Source of the DNA: Patiria pectinifera | Taxonomy: Eukaryota; Echinodermata; Asteroidea; Valvatida; Asterinidae | Assembly (NCBI GenBank): GCA_029964075.1 | Contig: CM057129.1 | Location: 27,271,430-27,335,429, forward strand | Length of the DNA stretch: 64,000 nt | Reading direction: 5' to 3' | Part shown: piece by piece, positions 57,927 through 64,000 of the stretch | How the letters are laid out: every line of letters begins with the position of its first letter | Numbering within the stretch: position 1 is the first letter of the stretch | Made by a program: the position numbers and the translations under genes | Notes under the pieces: generated by a model | Told to the model about the DNA's origin: nothing | What the model saw: only the letters and a program-made list of their open reading frames with translations | Database searches by the model: none

Positions 57927-58720
57927 ATGTGAGGCGTTTGGGCAAAATGACACAAAACTGGGCACAGGCAGTAAAGGTAGTGGAGAAAAATGCAAATAAC
58001 CGAATGGGTGAGACTTTTTTCGATTTTCAGATATATTAATTTTCACATTTATTGAAATTTGTAATCTTTGATATATGTCTACTCTAATTTTTTTTTTAAG
58101 AAATAGTATAAAATTCCTTGAATCAAAGTGTTTTTAAGGAAAACAATCAGCATTTTTCATCTTCACAACAACCATGGCAACAAAACTCAAAACTGTAAAG
58201 GTTTTTTTTTTCTCAGTATTTTACTGGTTTTGTCTTTTACATTTTTGATAAATGCGAACTTTAAACGGCTGTAACTTGAAAACGAAGTGTCCGATTGAAG
58301 TGCAACAGTATGGCTCCGTGCACAAGTACCTCATCAACGGCCAGAAAAGGAGAGTTGGGGGTGACCTTGACTTGTTACCGATTCATCAATCCACTGCATA
58401 TTTCGAATGTATCCAACATATTAACGTGCTAACGACGCCTGACGTTCAGGCGAATACGCGATGGCTATAGCTTTTGCAAATTTAGGAAGTCATTTGTACT
58501 TCGCGCACGAACCAGTACAGTACAGTACCCGCACGCTGTGTGTCCCGTCCACGGAGCTCTCAAAAGAGGTAAAAACGCGCCGTCTTTTGTTGGCGCATGC
58601 AGCCCATTGTAGGGAGAATTTCATTCTTATTCCAAATACCCCCAAACCCTCATTTCAAACTCAATTCTCTCTCATTCTCATTTTGCCCAGTTCTGTCTCA
58701 TTTTGCTAGAATGCCTTTTT
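57927..58720. mobile_element. TIR element, AGGCATTCTGGC family, longer copy
   Basis: Left GGCAAAATGACACAAAACTG and right CAGTTCTGTCTCATTTTGC are inverted ends. It carries an extra interior piece (58500-58600) also seen in 53203-54018. Confidence 0.65.
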
Positions 58721-59290
58721 GCCGAGTAAAAAGCAATTACCAGCCAAAATTGCATTGGATGGAAATTGACTGATACCCAGCTGACGTCCTTAGAGCGTCT
58801 TAAGGCAAATACAAGCATGAAAAGATGAACCCTATATATACATTGTGGGCCTTCATCAGCAGCGACCCTGCTGATTATTTTGCGGATGTTTCATTTTTCC
58901 CCAGTCTTTCTCTGAGGCACTCGGTGCAAAGCCATGGATGACTGGGACCTTTTCTTGTGTAATCCTTATCACAATGACAAAGGGTAACAGTGTGGCCCTT
59001 GGTTTCAGTGGTTACATGTATTTGCAAAGTTTAATAGGTCTCGTTCAAATGACGTTATTTCCTACAGACCCTCCACGTGCATCGGCATTTTGAGCGTAAA
59101 CTTTCATAACGTGCATCAGCTGTGTCGCATGTCGAACACATTTTGAGCAACAAGCGCACGTGTTTGGAACATTTTCAACTCTGTGCAATGCGTGTTTGAT
59201 TGCATAAAATACGCAGTTGCAGTTCTCCTACAGAAATGGCCGTCACTGAACGAGCCCTATAGTCTTTTTCTTTCGTATGGCACGCACAGC

Positions 59291-59690
59291 CTACAGTTGT
59301 AGGTCAAGGGTAGACATGGTAGACATCCAGGCCAGGGCATCATTGGTTGCGTTGCAGATGGCTTCGATGCCGCCAGGAAAAAGCCACAGTGGGCAGTCAT
59401 TCACGATGTGCTGAATGGTCTGGTCTGGATGTCCACACAGTCACAAGCAAGGCTCTCTGTCATCCCTCATTTATGCAGATGAAGGTTTGTTCTTGCATGG
59501 AGGGTGCAGATTCTGTTCAGGGTTACCCATTGCTTGCGATGGAGGTCAAATCCTGGCTGTTTTACAGTGGGATCTGTGATGATCTCTCCATTGTTGGTGT
59601 TTAATAGTGCTTTGCATAGATCCATTGCACTGCAGCCATCTTTGAGGTGCGCTGTTTTGTTCCTCTGGGATATATGCGTGAGTAGTTAGT
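59291..59690 (-). pseudogene. 3' end of a non-LTR retrotransposon reverse transcriptase, decayed
   Basis: On the minus strand the translation holds DLHRKQWVTLNRI, then a broken cysteine-rich segment with an internal TGA, then CGHPDQTIQHIVNDCPLW and a stop at 59291-59293. The order (RT C-terminus, Cys-rich CGHPDQT and HIVNDCP) is typical of LINE polyproteins of marine invertebrates. The 5' part is missing, as expected for truncated LINE insertions. The frame is interrupted, so it is inactive. Confidence 0.75.
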
Positions 59691-60382
59691 CTATGAAATG
59701 AACGCTTGCAGTGAAATGCGTGTAGATTTTTCAAAACAACACTGCGTCTTGACCTCCAGATTCTGACCAATCAGCGGAGGCCTTCCATTGTGTCTTCGGT
59801 AACCTGTTGTTGTATGACAAAAACCATGGTACCGGTAGCCGTTGACCAATTGACAACTTTGGCCGAAGTTCTGTTCTAAATGACGTCACAGTTTCTAAAA
59901 ACGGCTTACATTTAAAAATTACGTGCATTAAAATGACATGCACGGATAGTACCGGTATGTGGCTCTGTCTACAATGTATGAATGTCTGATAGTCAGGTAC
60001 ACGTACATGTAACAGTAGAACTGCATTAAAAAAATCCCCTCGAACAAAAACAAAAAACCAAACTAACAGGATAGCTGCTAAAATTACGTACAGGGTGTAT
60101 CAGGTGCAGCACAACCTGTTAGCACTGATACGGTACGTACCTGTATACATGCACATTTTCTTGCTTAAGTTTTCTTGAAATGCAAGGCCATTGCTAATTA
60201 GAGGCCTCAATAATAAGGATAAATTTCCATGTATGTAATGGAGTTTATCCCTAATTAGACTCGTTGACTTAGTAAATCATCCCAGGGAATCAGCTGACTT
60301 TGTCATCACACTGAAGCATTACTTCCGCAATAGCGGAAGGAAATAATATACAGTAAAAACATGTGTACATGTAAGACAGGCC

Positions 60383-60840
60383 AGGGCCCGAGTGCTGCTT
60401 AACAGTTAGCAGAAACGTTGTGCTTACTATAGCAGAAAGTTGTGCAAAAAACCTTAAGCACTATATCATAGCATTGATATTCTAATGGTTCTGTGCACAT
60501 GGAGTTTTCTCGAATTTACAGGCATGAGAATCTTGTTTAAACAGGAATTCCTGTTTTTTTGCCAAATTTCTGCGTTTGTATTTGTTTTGAGCCTGTTTTG
60601 GGGCTTTTTTTGGGCTAATTTCACATCTTTTTCCCCTGTTCTTGCACAAGTTTACTGTTTTTTCTCATTGAAATTCATTCTCATACCTGTATTTATGTTG
60701 GTAATTTAAGAAATTTTTTCCCCCTGAGGTATTAATAAAGCTTGTCTTTTGCTGTGCTTAGTTACTGCTTACGATCTAATACATGTACATGTATACATGT
60801 ACCTGTACATGTACATAGACAGAGGCTCTGTTATTTATTA
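60383..60840. mobile_element. Decayed MITE fragment, CCAATTTCACGGC family
   Basis: GCTGCTTAACAGTTAGCAGAA at the left matches 46876-47164. The right side keeps only GCTTACGATCT and AGAGGCTCTGTTA. Confidence 0.5.
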
Positions 60841-61653
60841 TTATTATTTATTATTTATTCGGCCAACAAATGAACAAAAGTACCATGACAAAGCAAACAT
60901 ATCATAAAGTAAACAAAAACTGGAAATTGACAAAGTATAACCAGACAAGACTGATGGGACTGAAGGATGTGAGAAGGAATGGGGGGGGGGGAGGATGGAC
61001 AGTTTGACAGGGAAGAGGAGATAGAGGGACAGAAAACAAGGACATTAAAACATTCCAAACCGGCCAGGGTATACAAAAGTTCAGAACATCGTGTGCCCAG
61101 ATGGCTGCTTGCCAATAATTGCAATCTATTCAGTGTTTTCATTGAACTGGACTTAAGTGCAAGTGTTGCAAACATGAGAGGGCTTAAAATTAAAATGAAA
61201 TCTAAAATATGGTTGTAATTACCAAGTCTTGTTCAGCTTCATTAGTTCGTGGCGGTTGTCACATGATATTTGATATTATCTTGAAATGCAAACATATTTT
61301 TCCTCCACCAGTTTACTGATCGTAAGAATGTGAAAGACATGATGCGGAAAAAGATGAAACAAAGATGTTGGAATTTTATCAAGTAAATGTTTTTAACTGT
61401 ATGACTACATTTACATGTACACTGGTACTTGTTTGTACAATTTTGACATTCTTACATGCTTTGAAACTATTAACTATCCTATCCGGTGACCGGTGAGTTA
61501 AATGAAATCAGCTTTGTTTGTTTTTTCTAATATAATATTTTTCAAATTGAAGAGGGAATAACAAGTTGTTTTTAACTGTTCCCTCTCTTTTTTTCTCTTT
61601 GTCTTTCGTGTCCTTTTTCTCCCTATATTTCCTGCTCTGCTCTGTATGTACAG

Positions 61654-61714
61654 GTCCAGGACGTTTGGCATCTCCGTTTCAAAGGCCTTCACTGACGCCT
61701 TAGCCAAACTTGAG
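61654..61714 (+). CDS. Candidate exon d of unrecognised plus-strand gene
   Basis: 61 nt between a TGTACAG acceptor, preceded by a long CT-rich tract (61575-61645), and a GTGAGT donor. Phase 2 in, phase 0 out. Reads RSRTFGISVSKAF then TDALAKLE, a helix-like segment. It continues the frame of the 49459 and 54661 exons. The product is unknown. The gene must extend beyond position 61714, perhaps beyond the window. Confidence 0.5.
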
Positions 61715-62100
61715 GTGAGTTTAATATTCCTGTCAGATAATCGGTGCTTAGGGATTTGGTTGGGGAGCTATAATGGGGACATAAGCCATGGAAATTCCCT
61801 TGAAATTTACCCGGATTTTAGTTTTTAAAATCAGGAGCAGTGATTCATCGAGAGACTGAACAGTATATTTTATTATTTCAACAGTTTTTTTCTTTTTGAA
61901 TCCTCACTGTAAAGAAAAAGGCATTATTTTATTTTATTTTTTGAGTTTCAATGCATCACAAATCAAAAATTTATTTCTCCCTCATAAATTTTTTTTTTTT
62001 AATGATGCTTCTCCTTTAACATGAATAGCAAATGATGTTTTGGTAGATTCACTAGTTCTGTACATTAGGTTCTTTTCTGTTCTTTTTTCTCCCCACATAG

Positions 62101-62376
62101 AAAGATCAAAGTGCAAGGCCTCCCCCTCCCAGACCTAAATTTGTCATAAATATATGTACATATGAGAAACGTACATGTACATTTTGTATGCACATGTACA
62201 TTCTCCAATGTAGTCTCGTCTCCATGGTGCTTTGTAATGTTTCCAGGTTGATTAATCGGTTTAGGCCTGTCACTCGGCATTTCTGCAGGCGTCTGGTTTT
62301 TAAAGAGTGCTGGTACATTATCCAGAGATGTTATTTTCATCAATCGCTGACCACCATTTTTCCCACAGCGGTGTGA
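62101..62376 (+). CDS. Possible terminal exon after 61654-61714
   Basis: A very strong acceptor (pyrimidine-rich 62070-62097, then CATAG) precedes a frame open in phase 0 to a stop at 62374-62376. It begins KDQSARPPPPRPKF, a proline-rich SH3-ligand-like piece that continues LAKLE from exon d. After about 15 codons the sequence turns into unlikely Cys/His/Met-rich translation of ACATGT repeats, so either an internal donor is used or the exon is false. Confidence 0.22.
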   Translation, partial: KDQSARPPPPRPKFVINICTYEKRTCTFCMHMYILQCSLVSMVLCNVSRLINRFRPVTRHFCRRLVFKECWYIIQRCYFHQSLTTIFPTAV

Positions 62377-62658
62377 AACACGCCGTGGGCTTGAGCTGCT
62401 TATGTTGGTCGGTTGGTCGGTGGGTTGGTTGGTTGGTGAGATGATTGGTTGGCCAGTGAGTTTCTATGGAATACCTTCAGCTTTGCGACACTGATGCGCA
62501 TGCATCTAATTTGCATATGAGATCACGCCCCATTGCATTGCAAAATTTGTGGTTGTACTGTTCGTGGAACCACCCTGGTTTGTACCACTTGGTACTTGTT
62601 TATTATTAGATGTACGGTTAAAATTACATGAGGGAAATTTGCAATTTTCCAATGACAT

Positions 62659-63194
62659 TTAAAGGCATAGTCCATCATTTGTAATTTGTGCATATTTTTC
62701 GTTTGAAGCAACAAAAGTGCTCAAAATCTAAAGAAGGGTGCTGAACAACTAACCTGATGAAGTTTCAGTTCAGCTTATATTTCGAGAAAAACAATATTCT
62801 AGGATATCGATTTCAAATCAAAAGTTGCTGAATCATGTTTTGAATTGGACCTGAATTCAGCGTCCGAGACACGTTCTCACTGAGCCGATTGCAGCTACGC
62901 GATGTCGCGCACCGATTCGACGAATTATAGCAACTGCGCGCGTGTGCGTCGTGTCAACGCTTGCGCGCGCTTCGCCGAATAAAAAAAACAAAACGGAAAT
63001 TTCCAACGGTGCTTCTTAAGACGCACCGTTGGAAAGGCCTTCTTTCCTTGATTTTTTCAAAATGACAGCTTGCCAGAAAGAATAATTTCACAGGGAGTTT
63101 AGTCCCCTTACTATCTTTCAACCAAGTGTGTTTTTCAACAATAATTACGCCAGTTACTTTTGGGATCGCTGCAAATGATGGACTCTGGCTTTAA
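62659..63194. mobile_element. TTAA MITE, AGGCA family, intact ends
   Basis: TTAA and AGGCATAGTCCATCATTTG at the left. CAAATGATGGACTCTGGCT and TTAA at the right form the inverted end. 536 bp. Confidence 0.7.
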
Positions 63195-63369
63195 CATTTT
63201 AAAAAGTGTGGTTTTACATTTTTCAACTGATGCTACAGTTGCTCTGCTGTTTGATTTTATCCGCATTCATCAACGCTGACTAACACTGGCTGGAAGTCTT
63301 GTAGCTGTCACAGTAAACATTGTGAAAATGAATTAAACTGCTGCAAACTGCTTACTGACTGGATTGACT

Positions 63370-63502
63370 TGAAATCAAAATTAGCTGGCTTGACGTTTCG
63401 GTCTTAATGAGGCCTGCTTCAAAGGCAAATGGATTTGCCTCTGGTATTTTGCTGCTGAAACAGGTCTTGTTATTAAGACTGAAACGTCATGCCAGCTAAT
63501 AA
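63370..63502. repeat. Imperfect inverted repeat
   Basis: ATTAGCTGGCTTGACGTTTC at 63382 and GAAACGTCATGCCAGCTAAT at 63481 face each other with a 60-bp loop rich in TTTGCC. Confidence 0.75.
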
Positions 63503-64000
63503 GCAATTGTGGTAAAACCACTCAGCCAAAGTTAATGGCTAAATTCTAAACATCAATTCCACAAAACACAATACACTGCTTAAAAAAGGAAAAATGAGTC
63601 TATTGGTGTTGAATGCTTCCAAAATGTTGTAAAAATATGAGAGAGATTTCAACAGAAGTTTCTTTGTTCAATCACAGCGTGTATATTATGTATGTATTTG
63701 CCCACTTCACTGTACATGCTCATACACTTTTGGGTCTTTCTACACTAAAGGTACAAAAATGTGCATTGGGATTGGGAAATGAAGCAGGATAATAACATCA
63801 AGTTGTTTGTCCTCTATTCCCCGTGTACATTCCCACCCCACTGTTGACATGGTTGAGGATTGTGCTCAACAAGAATATACAACTTTCCAGGCAAAAATGT
63901 GTATGTGTACATGGCAGAAAGTTTGTTAATATTGATAGAAAGTTAAAATGACATGTTTTGTGCCTTTTCATTCTTACCCTTTATAGCATTGTTACCAAAA

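Larger units (their letters stand above)
54733..61653. other. Candidate intron of plus-strand gene
   Basis: Mostly repeats: MITEs at 55200, 56295 and 57927, LINE end at 59291-59690, ATT microsatellite at 60835-60858, G-run at 60979. Open frames here are not convincing. Confidence 0.4.
61715..64000. other. Right end of window, mostly non-coding
   Basis: Apart from the doubtful exon at 62101 and the MITE at 62659-63194, I see GGTTGGTTGG repeats (62403-62450) and no further splice-flanked open frames. Confidence 0.4.

Overview
The window is nuclear DNA of an animal. Genes are split by many short GT-AG introns, and most of the sequence is non-coding and full of small non-autonomous transposons, tRNA-derived SINEs, microsatellites and a decayed LINE. 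The frequent TACATGTAC-type motifs, the MITE families and an intron-rich animal-type GH3 glycosidase suggest a marine invertebrate deuterostome (echinoderm most likely, hemichordate or amphioxus possible). The taxon is inferred, not proven.

Left half (about 1.4-34.8 kb): a tandem segmental duplication. Each unit carries one complete ten-exon gene on the minus strand for a secreted glycoside hydrolase family 3 enzyme of the beta-xylosidase type. Copy A (3276-14264) encodes 748 residues and copy B (20380-31669) 746. All exon lengths match except exon 1, all splice sites are GT-AG, both frames are intact, and the nucleophile and acid/base positions are kept in both. The copies differ mainly in introns, where different mobile elements have inserted. 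This allows filled and empty sites to be compared directly: a 172-bp TTAA element in A, a SINE lying against a splice donor in A, and a TIR element with a 9-bp target duplication in B.

Middle (about 33-42.7 kb): no convincing gene. There is an inverted pair of repeats (33.47-34.87 and 37.62-38.06 kb), several MITEs, a cluster of quasi-palindromes at 41.7-42.4 kb, and a CpG-dense block at 37.1 kb that could be a first exon.

Right half (42.7-64 kb): a chain of small plus-strand exons (42735, 48826, 49459, 54661, 61654) joins in one open frame across large introns. The first four are symmetric phase-2 exons whose lengths are multiples of three. I do not recognise the protein. A 474-nt minus-strand exon-like open frame lies inside its third intron. 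The rest is intron with MITEs, a three-unit tandem repeat of about 145 bp and a LINE 3' end.

I found no CRISPR array, operon, rRNA or functional tRNA. The tRNA-like stretches all look like SINE heads. The best candidates for something new are the unrecognised phase-2 exon chain, the minus-strand 474-nt exon, and the set of TTAA-flanked element families.
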